From an uncultured Pelagibacteraceae bacterium (GTDB taxonomy: Bacteria > Pseudomonadota > Alphaproteobacteria > Pelagibacterales > Pelagibacteraceae), in the NCBI GenBank assembly GCA_902591045.1, contig CACIZC010000005.1, forward strand, positions 1 to 64,000: a DNA stretch of 64,000 nucleotides. Reading direction: 5' to 3'. Within the stretch, counting starts at the first letter, position 1. Every line of letters begins with the position of its first letter. Below are positions 54,081 to 63,131 of this stretch, piece by piece. Both the position numbers and the translations under genes were made by a program. A model generated the notes under the pieces. The model saw only the letters and a program-made list of their open reading frames with translations, searched no databases and was not told where the DNA came from.

Positions 54081-56915
54081 TTAATTACCTCCTAAATAAT
54101 TTTTAGATATTTTGTGTAAATTAGTTGCATTAGATCCTTTAATCATTAAAAAGTCTCCGTTTTTTAAAATCTTTGAAATAGCAGCATTAAAAGCTTCGAA
54201 ATTTTTAATTATTTCTCCTTTTTTACTTTTCTTTATATGTTTATAAGTCTCTTCAGATTTTTTTCCATAAACAAAAATTTTATCAATATCACTCCTGTTT
54301 ATAAATTTTGATATTTTTTTATGGTAAATTTGTGAATTTCTACCTAATTCTAACATATCCCCAAATAAAAAATATTTTCTTTTTCTATTTTTTTTAATTT
54401 TAGAAAAATTCTCTATTGCAGACCTTACTGATAAAGGATTAGCGTTATAACTCTCGTCCACTAAAAAAAATCTTTTATTAAATTTTTTAACTTTTGTAAT
54501 TTTTCCTCTGCCATACAAGAGTTTTGATGAGGTAAAAAAATTTCCTATTTTTTGCAAATCTAAACCCAACTCACTTAGTGTAGCAATACAACATAAAATA
54601 TTCATTATATAAGTGCTGCTATTGCTATTAATATTAACTAAAAATTTTTTATTATCTACTGATAAAGTTAAACAAAATCTTTTATTTTTCTTAACTATAT
54701 TTAAAAATTTTGTACCAGATTTTTTTGAATAACCAAAAGATATGACTTTAACATTATTTTTTAAGGCAATTCTTTTAAAATAACTAAAAAATTTATCATC
54801 TCTATTTAAAATTATAGTGCCCCCTTTTTCGATATTATAAATTATTTCACTTTTGGCTTTTGCAATACCCTTAATATTTTTAAAATTTTCTAAATGTGCC
54901 TCTGATATATTTGTTATTATTCCGATATGAGGTTTAACCAATGATGAAAGTCTAAAAATCTCATTTGGTCTATTCATGCCTATTTCGAATACACCATATT
55001 CATCTGATGGCTTTATATTGGATAAACTTAATGGAACACCATAGTGGTTATTAAATGACTCTGGAGAAAAATATGTATTAGAATATTTTTTTAAAACACT
55101 ACCCAATATTGACTTTACAGAAGTTTTTCCGGAACTCCCTGTTACGGCAATAATTTTTGCAGAAGATGAATCTCTATTTCCCAATGCTAAATCTTTTAAA
55201 AATTTCATTGTATTTTTAACCTTAATACAATTCTTTTTTCTTTCATTTTTTTTGGAAACTATACAGTAACTTGCTCCATTTTTATTTGCTTCATCAAGAT
55301 AATTGTGGCCATCATTTTTTTTACCTTTTATAGCTACAAATAAATTTTTGTTTTTTATTTTCTTAGAATTAATAGAAACGCCATCAAAGAAATAATTTTT
55401 ATTACTATTTATAATATTTTTTAAAATATCACTATTATAATAAAAATTATTTTTTTTACTTTTTAATATACGACTTTTATATTTTTTGATAATTTGTTTA
55501 TCACTAAAGAAATATTTTTTTCCAGATAATTCTTGATAAAGTTCATGGCCTTTTCCTGCAATTAAAATTATTTCGTAAGGGCTAGAATTTTTTATAGCAT
55601 ATTCTATTGCTTTTTTCCTATTTGGTATTTCTTTTGCATTTGAACCAACAAGTCCTCTTAGAATATGTTTTCTAATATTTTTTGGATTTTCATTTCTGGG
55701 GTTATCATCTGTTACATAAATTTTGTTACAAAATTTTTTAGCAACCAATCCCATTAATTTTCTTTTGGACTTATCCCTATCTCCTCCACATCCAAAAACT
55801 ACTGTAATTTTTTTGTTAAAATGTTCTTTCAAAGATAATATGGCATTTTCAAGAGCGTCTGGGGTATGAGCATAATCTAGAAAAATTTTTGATTTGTTTG
55901 AAAGCTTTCTTACTAATTCTAGTCTGCCATCAATACTTTTTATTTTATCAATTTTTTTAAAAATTTTTTTTATTTTTAATCCACAGATCTTAGCAGCTAG
56001 TACTGCTAAAAATAAATTTTTAATTTGTATAGATCCATATAAATTAATTTTTAATTTATAAATTTTTTTATTATATCTAATTTCTAAAACTTGAAAATTT
56101 TTGAATATTTTATGTTTTACGATCTGAAAAACATTTCCTCTTTTTCCAATAGAGTAAACTTTTAATCCTCTTTTCTTTCCTATTTTTTCAAGAGTTTTGT
56201 ATTGCTCAATGTCAGTATCTGATATTAAATAAGAATTTTTTCTCAACAGTTTTTTAAAAAGAATCAGTTTTGAATTAAAATAATTCTGCATATTTTTGTG
56301 ATAATCCAAATGATCTTGACTTAAATTTGTAAAAATTCCTGCCTTTAGATTTAAAAAATTTAATCTTTTTTGGTTAAGCCCATGGCTAGAAGCTTCGATA
56401 ATTGCATTATTTATCCCGTTTCTTTTCATTTCATTCAGATCTTTATGCAAATTAAGTGGGTCTAGAGTGGTTAGGTCTCTTTTTTTTAATGATTTATTCT
56501 TTTTAAATCCCAGAGTTCCTAAAACTCCAACTTTTTTATTTTCTAACAAAAAAATTTGATGAAAAAAATCTGATACTGATGTTTTGCCATTTGTCCCTGT
56601 AACTGCAATTATATTATGAGGTTTTTTTTTATAATAGTTTGAAGAAATTCTTGCTAATGCTTCTCTGGTATCTTTTAGTCGTATATAAGTTACTTTTTTA
56701 TTTTTTTTTTTAATTTTTCCTGAATGTATTATAATTTTAGAGCCCTTTGCTATTGCGTCTTCTATAAATTTGTTTCCATCAAATCTATTGCCTTTAATCG
56801 AAACAAATATATCGCCCTTCTTTACTAACCGACTATCTGAAGATATCTTCATCATATTTGATAATAAATTTCCGGAAAATTTATTGATCTGATTTTCTAA
56901 CAACATAGTTGTCAT
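54081..56915 (-). CDS. murE-murF: MurE-MurF fusion (meso-DAP-adding and D-Ala-D-Ala-adding ligase)
   Basis: 944 residues encoding two complete Mur ligases in one frame. MurE part, about 1-485: P-loop TGTNGKT at 106-112, [25 protein letters not shown] at 404-407 (the signature for meso-diaminopimelate) and GKGHELYQ at 454-461. MurF part, about 495-944: P-loop TGSSGKT at 592-598, [28 protein letters not shown] and [10 protein letters not shown] near the end. A lysine-rich linker at about 475-495 joins them. One polypeptide would thus carry out two successive steps that need the same precursor. The start (56915 or 56906) overlaps ftsI by 26-35 bases. Confidence 0.95.
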   Translation of the reverse strand: MTTMLLENQINKFSGNLLSNMMKISSDSRLVKKGDIFVSIKGNRFDGNKFIEDAIAKGSKIIIHSGKIKKKNKKVTYIRLKDTREALARISSNYYKKKPHNIIAVTGTNGKTSVSDFFHQIFLLENKKVGVLGTLGFKKNKSLKKRDLTTLDPLNLHKDLNEMKRNGINNAIIEASSHGLNQKRLNFLNLKAGIFTNLSQDHLDYHKNMQNYFNSKLILFKKLLRKNSYLISDTDIEQYKTLEKIGKKRGLKVYSIGKRGNVFQIVKHKIFKNFQVLEIRYNKKIYKLKINLYGSIQIKNLFLAVLAAKICGLKIKKIFKKIDKIKSIDGRLELVRKLSNKSKIFLDYAHTPDALENAILSLKEHFNKKITVVFGCGGDRDKSKRKLMGLVAKKFCNKIYVTDDNPRNENPKNIRKHILRGLVGSNAKEIPNRKKAIEYAIKNSSPYEIILIAGKGHELYQELSGKKYFFSDKQIIKKYKSRILKSKKNNFYYNSDILKNIINSNKNYFFDGVSINSKKIKNKNLFVAIKGKKNDGHNYLDEANKNGASYCIVSKKNERKKNCIKVKNTMKFLKDLALGNRDSSSAKIIAVTGSSGKTSVKSILGSVLKKYSNTYFSPESFNNHYGVPLSLSNIKPSDEYGVFEIGMNRPNEIFRLSSLVKPHIGIITNISEAHLENFKNIKGIAKAKSEIIYNIEKGGTIILNRDDKFFSYFKRIALKNNVKVISFGYSKKSGTKFLNIVKKNKRFCLTLSVDNKKFLVNINSNSSTYIMNILCCIATLSELGLDLQKIGNFFTSSKLLYGRGKITKVKKFNKRFFLVDESYNANPLSVRSAIENFSKIKKNRKRKYFLFGDMLELGRNSQIYHKKISKFINRSDIDKIFVYGKKSEETYKHIKKSKKGEIIKNFEAFNAAISKILKNGDFLMIKGSNATNLHKISKNYLGGN

Positions 56916-58605
56916 AAAAATCGTTTTTATTTATGGCTAAAATTGGACCGATTTTTTCTATAATTTTGCCGGCAGTGTATGCAGAGTTCCATCCAGCATC
57001 ATTTCTTCTAATTCCAGATATTTTGTTACCCTTATAGTTGTAAACGATTTGGGGAGCAGAGTTTGGTTCATCAATTAGAATCATTAGGACATATCTTGGT
57101 TTTGTTGAGGGAAATATAGAAATAAAAGAAGTGAGTTTCTTGTCAGTGTATTGTCCATTTATATTTTTTTTTGCCGTTCCAGTTTTGCCTCCAACCTCAT
57201 ATCCATAAACCTCAGCTAAAGTAGCAGTTCCATTATCGCTTGTTACAACTTGTCTTAAAATCCCATTTATTTGATCGCTAGTTTGAGATTTAATAATTCT
57301 TTTTTTACTTTTATTTAAATTTTTATTTTTTATCAAAGTAGGATTTATAATTAATCCTCCATTTGAGATAGATGCATAAGCTGAAGCAGCTTGTAGTGGC
57401 GTTGTTGTTATTCCATGCCCAAATGAAACTGTTTCAAGTTTACACTTATGCCAGTCAAATTTTAATGGTGATCCCACTTCCTCTAATTCGAAATTAATAG
57501 TATTTAAAATATTTAATTTTTGTAAGAATTTTTTAAGTTGATTTTCTCCAATTTTTTCAGCTATTTTAATTGTTCCAATATTAGATGATCTAATTAATAT
57601 TTCACTTAAAGTTAAATTATTTGGTAATTTATCGTGTTCTGAAATTACAAATTTTGAGCATTTTATTTCGTTTGGGATATTTTTTATAATTGTGTTGGGT
57701 GAAAAAATTTTTTTATCCAAAGCCAGTGCGATTGTAAAAGTTTTAAAAATTGAACCTAGTTCAAAAACTCCTTTTGTAATTTTATTTGTATAATTTTCAT
57801 TTTTAATATCTTGTCTAAAATTTAAATTATAGTCTGGTAAAGAAACCAATGACAAAACTTCTCCATTTTCAATATCCATCAAAATGCTGCCCGCGCCTTT
57901 GGCGTTAAATTTTTTTACAGAGCTTAGGAGTTCTTCTCTAATTAAATATTGTAAATTTACATCAACAGATAGTTGAACATTTTTATTTTTTAAATCCGAG
58001 TCAAAATATCTTTCTATGCCCGAAATACCGTCGTTATCCATATCAATTTGCCCAATGATATGGCTGAATAAATTTTTGTGTGGATATATTCTTGTTTGAG
58101 TTTTTTCAAATAAAATAGATTTTTCACCTAAAGACCATAATTTTAATCTTTCCTCTTCTGTGAGATTTTTTTTTAAATAAAAATATTTATTTTTGTTTAA
58201 ATTATGATTGATGTATTTTGAATTAATATTTGGATAAAGTAATTTAAGTTTTAAAATAAGTTTTTTTTTATCTTTTACCAAAGCTGGTTTTATAGCAGCG
58301 TGATAAACATTTATATTTTTTGCTATAGTTTCTCCGTTTCTATCATTAATATCTCCTCTTAAAGGTTTGGATATTAAAATATTATTATTTATTTTCTTAG
58401 TTAATGAACTTTGAAAAGATAAAAAAATAATTTTAATTGAAAATATTGAAATTAGACATAAAAAAACAAAAAATAATAAATAAATTCTATCTTCATGAAT
58501 TTTTAGTTTGCTGTCTTTCATTCTATCTTCTGAACGATAGTCATACTCTTCAAAGAAAAAGCTTTTTTGATTTAATTTTTTATTTTCGTTATTTTTTTTA
58601 TTCAT
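56881..58605 (-). CDS. ftsI: Penicillin-binding protein 3, septal transpeptidase FtsI
   Basis: 574 residues from ATG 58605; the frame is open to an ATG at 58647, but the later start overlaps the ftsL stop by eight bases (ATGAATAA), a typical coupling arrangement, and matches family length. One membrane anchor (YLLFFVFLCLISIFSIKIIF), a PBP dimer domain and a transpeptidase domain with SIFK in ELGSIFKTF, SSN in IRSSNIGTIK and GGKTGTAKK. FtsI cross-links septal peptidoglycan with FtsW. The SIFK variant in place of STFK keeps the catalytic Ser and Lys. Confidence 0.96.
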   Translation of the reverse strand: MNKKNNENKKLNQKSFFFEEYDYRSEDRMKDSKLKIHEDRIYLLFFVFLCLISIFSIKIIFLSFQSSLTKKINNNILISKPLRGDINDRNGETIAKNINVYHAAIKPALVKDKKKLILKLKLLYPNINSKYINHNLNKNKYFYLKKNLTEEERLKLWSLGEKSILFEKTQTRIYPHKNLFSHIIGQIDMDNDGISGIERYFDSDLKNKNVQLSVDVNLQYLIREELLSSVKKFNAKGAGSILMDIENGEVLSLVSLPDYNLNFRQDIKNENYTNKITKGVFELGSIFKTFTIALALDKKIFSPNTIIKNIPNEIKCSKFVISEHDKLPNNLTLSEILIRSSNIGTIKIAEKIGENQLKKFLQKLNILNTINFELEEVGSPLKFDWHKCKLETVSFGHGITTTPLQAASAYASISNGGLIINPTLIKNKNLNKSKKRIIKSQTSDQINGILRQVVTSDNGTATLAEVYGYEVGGKTGTAKKNINGQYTDKKLTSFISIFPSTKPRYVLMILIDEPNSAPQIVYNYKGNKISGIRRNDAGWNSAYTAGKIIEKIGPILAINKNDFYDNYVVRKSDQ

Positions 58606-58924
58606 TTTTAATTTTTTTCTGTAGCTTAGCCTTCTTAGAATTTGCATGTATAAAATGCTCTATAGAATAAAAAATTTTGGAGTAATTATAGACTATATGG
58701 TTTTCTTCTGAAAAAACTGATAGTCCTTTTTTAATTTTTTGCGGATTTGACAAATAAATAAAATCTATTTTTGCATCATCTATGTTTTTCTCTAGAATTG
58801 ATATTTCTCTGGAGATTGTTCTAATGTCTTTTTCCAAATTTCGTGTTTTATTCTTAACTATTGGAGTAGTAATCATCAAAACCAAAAATACTGAGAGTGT
58901 GAAAAAAAGTTTTTTACTAAACAT
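58598..58924 (-). CDS. ftsL: FtsL-like divisome protein
   Basis: 108 residues. One membrane helix at the N terminus (LFFTLSVFLVLMITTPIV) followed by a heptad-like coiled coil (NLEKDIRTISREISILEKNI, ending near LSNPQKIKKGLSVF) with basic C terminus. FtsL pairs with FtsB and FtsQ. Sequence conservation in this family is low; length, topology and position between rsmH and ftsI make the call. The ORF overlaps rsmH by eight bases. Confidence 0.88.
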   Translation of the reverse strand: MFSKKLFFTLSVFLVLMITTPIVKNKTRNLEKDIRTISREISILEKNIDDAKIDFIYLSNPQKIKKGLSVFSEENHIVYNYSKIFYSIEHFIHANSKKAKLQKKIKNE

Positions 58925-59930
58925 TTTCGCCTTCTAAATCTAAATATTTAGAAAATTTTTTTTTTAATTTTTTTGGATAAAAAAATGTTTTGTCGTTACG
59001 AACTACGAATCTAAGTTTTGCCGATCTAGATGGATTATTTAAATTTAGTTCGTATTTTCCTGGTTTTATTACTTTATTTTTATAATCCTCAAAAAGATTT
59101 TCTTCCTCATTGAAATCAGGATAATATCTTGATGGTCTTGATCTATTTTTTGAATAGTTTCTAAAAAAAAATTTTACTATTTTATCTTCCGTTGAATGAA
59201 AACTTACAACAACTATTTTTCCTCCAGCCTTCAATAATTCTGCGGCTTTGATTAATCCTTCTATTAGTTCGGAGATCTCATTATTGACAAAAATTCTTAG
59301 CGCCTGAAAAGTTTTTGTAGATAAATTTATTTTTTTTTTAAAATCTCTTTTCTTACTTTTTTTAATTATAGATACCAATTGTGGAACTGTTTTTATGGGA
59401 TTTTTTTTTCTTTCTAAAACAATATTTTTAGCAATTCTTAGACTGTCTTTTTCGTCACCAAAAATTTTGAAGATTTTATTTAAAGTCTTAATATCAAACT
59501 TGTTTAATACATCTGATGCAGATATTGAATTATTACCCATACGCATATCAACTTCGCTATGAGAATTAAATGAAAAACCTCTTTTCAAATTTAAAATTTG
59601 CATTAACGATACGCCTAGATCAAAAATTATAAAATCAACTTTTGAGTCTTTATCAACAACTTTGTTAATTTCGCTAAACTTTATATTAAAAAATTTAAAC
59701 CTGTCTTTGTATTTTTTTTCAGTTTCAGAAACAAACTGTTTGATAAAGGGATCTCTGTCTAGAGCAATTACCCTTGTGTTTGGATAGGATAATATTGCAT
59801 TAGTGTAACCTCCTGCTCCATAGGTACAATCTATATATTGGCCGCCTTTTTCTATTTCACAAACTTTTAAAACCTCATTCACCATGACGGGAAAATGAGA
59901 TAGTTTTTTAAGCGATGAAAGATCTTTCAT
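58917..59930 (-). CDS. rsmH: 16S rRNA m4C1402 methyltransferase
   Basis: 337 residues. N-terminal HFPVMVNEVLKVCEIEKGGQ and the SAM site YIDCTYGAGGYTNAIL, VIALDRDPF, IIFDLGVSLMQI, and RGFSFNSHSEVDMRMG in the middle, with VVSFHSTEDKIVKFF near the C terminus. It methylates C1402 of 16S rRNA and has long been known as MraW, usually the second gene of the dcw cluster. Here ftsZ comes before it, with a 14-base gap. Confidence 0.96.
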   Translation of the reverse strand: MKDLSSLKKLSHFPVMVNEVLKVCEIEKGGQYIDCTYGAGGYTNAILSYPNTRVIALDRDPFIKQFVSETEKKYKDRFKFFNIKFSEINKVVDKDSKVDFIIFDLGVSLMQILNLKRGFSFNSHSEVDMRMGNNSISASDVLNKFDIKTLNKIFKIFGDEKDSLRIAKNIVLERKKNPIKTVPQLVSIIKKSKKRDFKKKINLSTKTFQALRIFVNNEISELIEGLIKAAELLKAGGKIVVVSFHSTEDKIVKFFFRNYSKNRSRPSRYYPDFNEEENLFEDYKNKVIKPGKYELNLNNPSRSAKLRFVVRNDKTFFYPKKLKKKFSKYLDLEGENV

Positions 59931-59944
59931 CTAATGAGAAATTT

Positions 59945-61390
59945 TTAAAACTTCTGTTTACGTAAAAAAGCTGGAATTTCAAACTCTTCTTCGTCCTCAT
60001 TTTTAAAAACTTCATCTTGGTTATTCTCTGATGAAGTATTCAAATTATCTTCATCAGAAAATAACTGTGGGGGTTCACTGAGATCGTTTTTGTTATCTTC
60101 TGAAGCGCTTTCTAAATTATCATCAAAAACCGATATATCATTTGCTTGTTTATTTTCTTCGTTGTTTTCAAAGTACGCAGCATTTTCTATAGAAACGCCT
60201 GAAACCAAATCATCAACTGCTTTATCATTGCTTGTTTCGTTTAAAATCAGATTGCTTTGATCTTCTTCAACTTGGTTATCAAGCTTTAAAGCTGTAGCAC
60301 CCTGGATGGACTCTACATTTGGTATATTTGTAATATTATTTTGCCCAAAATTATTTTCAGAATATCCGGTATTTCTGTTATGAATTCTGTGAACCATATT
60401 CACTATAGATTTACTCTCAGGGGCTTGTCCGTCTAGAGATGTGGCAACAATAGATACCCTCATCTTTCCATTTAAATTATTGTCCTTGATAGCACCAAAT
60501 ATTAGTTCAGCTTCTGGATCCACCTCTGCTCTAATTTTGTTTACAGCCTGATCAACTTCAAATAGTTTTATGTCATCGCCACCAGTAATATTCACAAGAA
60601 GACCTTTGGCGCCCTTTAAAGAATAGTCGTCAATTAATGGGTTGTTTAGAGCCAATTCTGTAGCTGCTGTAGCTCTATTCTCTCCTTCGGCTTCTCCTGT
60701 CCCCATCATCGCCTTGCCCATTGAACTCATAACTGTTTCTACGTCAGCAAAATCTAAATTTATAAGGCCTGGTCTAACCATTAAATCAGTTACACTTTGA
60801 ACCCCATGTTTTAAAACGTCATTTGATAGTGAGAACGATTTTTCAAAAGTTGTTGCCTCATTTGCAATTTTAAAAAGATTTTGATTAGGAACAACAATTG
60901 AAGTATCTAAATGTCTTTTTAATTGTTCCCAGCCCTCTAATGCTCTTCTCATTCTTTTTGGACCTTCGTAAGAGAAGGGAAGTGTAATAACTCCGACAGT
61001 CAAAATATTTAGTTCTTTCGCCGCTCTCGCAATTACATGAGAAGCTCCGGTTCCAGTACCTCCGCCCATTCCCGCTGTAATAAAAACCATGTTGCTACCC
61101 TGAAGGTAAGTCACAATTTCATTTAAAGACTCGTCTGCTGCGGCTTGTCCGATATCATGTTTTGCTCCAGCACCTAGACCTTTTGTCAAATTCATACCAA
61201 TTTGAATTTTGGCATCTGCCTTGTTAGCTTTAAGATCTTGCGCATCTGTGTTAACGGCCACAAATTCTACTCCTTGCATACCGTCATCAATCATTGCGTT
61301 AATTGCATTTCCTCCTGCTCCACCAACTCCCATCACTAAAATTCTAGGTTTTAATTCTTTAAGTTCTCCACCACCTATATTAATTGTCAT
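59945..61390 (-). CDS. ftsZ: Cell-division GTPase FtsZ, in an unusual position
   Basis: 481 residues. GTPase core (about 10-320): VMGVGGAGGNAINAMI, the tubulin signature GGGTGTG at 109-115, VGVITLPFSYEGPKRMRRAL and the NxD region in NLDFADVETVM. A long acidic, asparagine-rich linker (about 330-465) leads to the conserved C-terminal peptide IPAFLRKQ, which binds FtsA and other partners. FtsZ forms the Z ring. The core looks fully functional. The gene lies between mraZ (overlap four bases) and rsmH, whereas most bacteria have it after ftsA; no second copy is present in this window. Confidence 0.98.
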   Translation of the reverse strand: MTINIGGGELKELKPRILVMGVGGAGGNAINAMIDDGMQGVEFVAVNTDAQDLKANKADAKIQIGMNLTKGLGAGAKHDIGQAAADESLNEIVTYLQGSNMVFITAGMGGGTGTGASHVIARAAKELNILTVGVITLPFSYEGPKRMRRALEGWEQLKRHLDTSIVVPNQNLFKIANEATTFEKSFSLSNDVLKHGVQSVTDLMVRPGLINLDFADVETVMSSMGKAMMGTGEAEGENRATAATELALNNPLIDDYSLKGAKGLLVNITGGDDIKLFEVDQAVNKIRAEVDPEAELIFGAIKDNNLNGKMRVSIVATSLDGQAPESKSIVNMVHRIHNRNTGYSENNFGQNNITNIPNVESIQGATALKLDNQVEEDQSNLILNETSNDKAVDDLVSGVSIENAAYFENNEENKQANDISVFDDNLESASEDNKNDLSEPPQLFSDEDNLNTSSENNQDEVFKNEDEEEFEIPAFLRKQKF

Positions 61391-61851
61391 ACTCCCTCCT
61401 TTTTAAATTTATTATCCCATTTTAATGCTGATCTATTTATGTAAGATTTCTTTCTTGCAATTAATTTAAAATTTTCAAATAATTTAGGATCCCATATTTG
61501 AAAAACTTTACCTAGGCCCACAAAAACAACGTTGGATTTGATTTTGGCATGTTTTAATAATTTTTCAGGAATTGACACCCTTCCTTCGCTATCAAAATTT
61601 AAGTTTATACTTTCTGATAAAACAGATGTTGCAAAATAATCTCTTTTGTCTTCGAAAGGTCCTAATGAGTCTATGCTTTCTGATAATTTTTCAATTCTAT
61701 CCTGGGCACAGGCATCTAATGCAGCATGATTAAAAGAAGGATAGGTAACAAACCCATTAAACCCCATTGAATTCAGATATGCTCTAAAACTTGACGGCAC
61801 GGACACCCTTCCTTTTTTGTCTAATTTGTTCTCGTAACTTGATAGAAACAT
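61387..61851 (-). CDS. mraZ: Transcriptional regulator MraZ
   Basis: 154 residues. Two MraZ/AbrB-type repeats: LDKKGRVSVPSSFRAYLNSM at 11-30 and NFDSEGRVSIPEKLLKHAKI at about 90-109, with the DxxGR motif in each. MraZ binds TGGG-type repeats and represses its own dcw promoter in E. coli. A ribosome-binding site AGGGAGAGAG lies just upstream of the ATG. It is the first gene of the division cluster and overlaps ftsZ by four bases, so ftsZ is one step from the promoter. Confidence 0.96.
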   Translation of the reverse strand: MFLSSYENKLDKKGRVSVPSSFRAYLNSMGFNGFVTYPSFNHAALDACAQDRIEKLSESIDSLGPFEDKRDYFATSVLSESINLNFDSEGRVSIPEKLLKHAKIKSNVVFVGLGKVFQIWDPKLFENFKLIARKKSYINRSALKWDNKFKKEGV

Positions 61852-61892
61852 CTCTCATCTCTCTCCCTTAAATCTCCATATAACCCCTATAT

Positions 61893-61918
61893 TTGGGATT
61901 TCATGGGATAGTATGGGT
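61893..61918. promoter_or_regulatory. Putative MraZ operator: three TGGG repeats at 10-bp spacing
   Basis: TGGG occurs at 61894-61897, 61904-61907 and 61914-61917, each followed by A or T, exactly one helical turn apart. MraZ of E. coli binds TGGGN repeats separated by five bases, the same period. Here the repeats read on the strand opposite to mraZ. The three boxes surround the -10 element of the predicted mraZ promoter and reach the likely start site, so bound protein would block RNA polymerase. This fits autoregulation and was not tested. Confidence 0.72.
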
Positions 61919-61936
61919 ATATTAAATTATAGTCAA
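61908..61936 (-). promoter_or_regulatory. Predicted sigma70-type promoter of the mraZ-ftsZ division cluster
   Basis: On the minus strand TTGACT (61936-61931) and TACTAT (61913-61908) are separated by exactly 17 bases. Initiation is expected near 61900, about 50 bases before the mraZ ATG at 61851. Five of six -35 bases and four of six -10 bases match the consensus. The three TGGG boxes overlap it. Confidence 0.6.
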
Positions 61937-62011
61937 TACTTATTTGCTATCAATACTTGTAGGCATTTGGTCTAAATCTGAATACAAAACAGGAACATTT
62001 GAGAAGTAAAA

Positions 62012-62359
62012 GCTAGGCAATCTATAAGCCGGGTTTTGTCATTTAAGATGTCATTTATCTAGATTTAAACTCACGCTTAAATTCAAGCGACTAACCCTGA
62101 TGACTAACTAAAGACTGTTTTTTGCTTTCGCGATGTCATCTCTTTTTAGTCTTGCTCCCAGTGGGGTTTGCCATGCGTTTTTTGTTACCAAAAAACCGGT
62201 GCGCTCTTACCGCACCTTTTCACCCTTGCCTCGATTTGGCGGTTTGTTTTCTGTGGCACTATCCCTAAGGTCACCCTCGCCAGCCGTTAACTGGCACCGT
62301 GTCTTTAAAGAGCCCGGACTTTCCTCTACATTAAAGTAGCGAACATCCAATTGCCTAGC
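62012..62359 (-). ncRNA. rnpB: RNase P RNA
   Basis: On the minus strand the 5' end GCTAGGCAAT (62359-62350) pairs with ATTGCCTAGC (62021-62012) to form P1. Conserved blocks lie in the right order: GAGGAAAGTCCGGGCTC near the 5' end, GGGTGAAAAGGTGCGGTAAG with GAGCGCACCG in the middle, CCACAGAAAACAAACCGCC, and AACCCGGCTTATAG just before the 3' P1 strand. This RNA is the catalytic subunit that trims tRNA 5' ends. The ends are set by P1 and may be off by a few bases. It explains most of the gap between mraZ and the amidase gene. A reading frame on the opposite strand inside it is spurious. Confidence 0.95.
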
Positions 62360-62390
62360 AATTAGGGCTATAATACTTATTAGAAAAAAA

Positions 62391-63104
62391 TCAAGATTTT
62401 TTTGATTTTATAGCTAAAAAACTGCTGATTTTCATGGTTTCTTGGTCTAAAACCCCATTAACATTTTCCTGCCTATATCTTCTCTGAAAGTTCTTGGTAA
62501 TTCGTATTTTAAATTTTTTGCTAAGATACCTGTACCCAATAAGATTTAGATTTCTAAAAAAAAGATCATAACTTATTCTTTTAGATTCTGGCAGCTTTTT
62601 AATAATGGTTTTTTGGGGAAAAATTCCTAGACCTTTAGATGATAAATATATCCATGGAAACTTTTCTCCTGGATCTACCTTTCTTAAGGGAGCTATATCT
62701 GAGTGCCCCAGTATAAATCGATTCTTGATGTTGTATTTTCTTTTAATCTTTTTACATAATTTCACCAATTTATTTATCTGTGGTCTGGTAAATTTTTGAT
62801 AGCCATACTGGTGACCTTTGTTAACTAATTCGATACCTATAGAATCTTTATTTAAATTTACATAATTACCCCACTTAGATTTTCCAGCATGCCAAGCAAT
62901 ATTTTGTTCTTTGACTAGATTAATAATCTCTCCTTTTCGGTTTATTAAATAATGGCAACTCACCTTAGATTTTGGGTTTGTCAATTTTTTTAAAGATTCG
63001 CGTTCAGATTGCATTCCAGTATAATGGAGTATTATCAATCTTATGCTTTTATTACCCCTTTTTTTGGTATTATAATTTGGAGAATAATATTTAGTAATTT
63101 TCAT
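62391..63104 (-). CDS. N-acetylmuramoyl-L-alanine amidase (AmiD-like, amidase_2)
   Basis: 237 residues from ATG 63104; an in-frame ATG at 63122 would add MLYIFF and is less likely. The amidase_2 zinc site is visible: IRLIILHYTGMQSERESLKK, CHYLINRKGEI, WHAGKSKW, NKDSIGIELVNKG and LGHSDIAPLRKVDPGEKFPW. A C-terminal region (about 180-235) resembles a peptidoglycan-binding domain. No signal peptide or lipobox is evident, so it may act in the cytoplasm on recycled muropeptides, as AmpD does, or be exported another way. Divergent from the MlaA gene. Confidence 0.88.
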   Translation of the reverse strand: MKITKYYSPNYNTKKRGNKSIRLIILHYTGMQSERESLKKLTNPKSKVSCHYLINRKGEIINLVKEQNIAWHAGKSKWGNYVNLNKDSIGIELVNKGHQYGYQKFTRPQINKLVKLCKKIKRKYNIKNRFILGHSDIAPLRKVDPGEKFPWIYLSSKGLGIFPQKTIIKKLPESKRISYDLFFRNLNLIGYRYLSKKFKIRITKNFQRRYRQENVNGVLDQETMKISSFLAIKSKKS

Positions 63105-63131
63105 AAAAAAAATATATAACATAAAAAAGTT

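Noticed and set aside
61933..61958. TCAATACTT direct repeat upstream of mraZ as a regulator site
   Set aside because: Two copies only, partly overlapping the -35 element, in AT-rich sequence; chance is a sufficient explanation.
62133..62339. Open reading frame of 68 codons on the plus strand
   Set aside because: It lies wholly inside the RNase P RNA gene on the other strand, and its length is explained by the conserved RNA sequence.
62384..62402. AAAAAATC/GATTTTTT inverted repeat at the end of the amidase gene as a terminator
   Set aside because: The stem is almost all A-T and overlaps coding sequence and the rnpB promoter region, so it would be weak; not listed as a feature.
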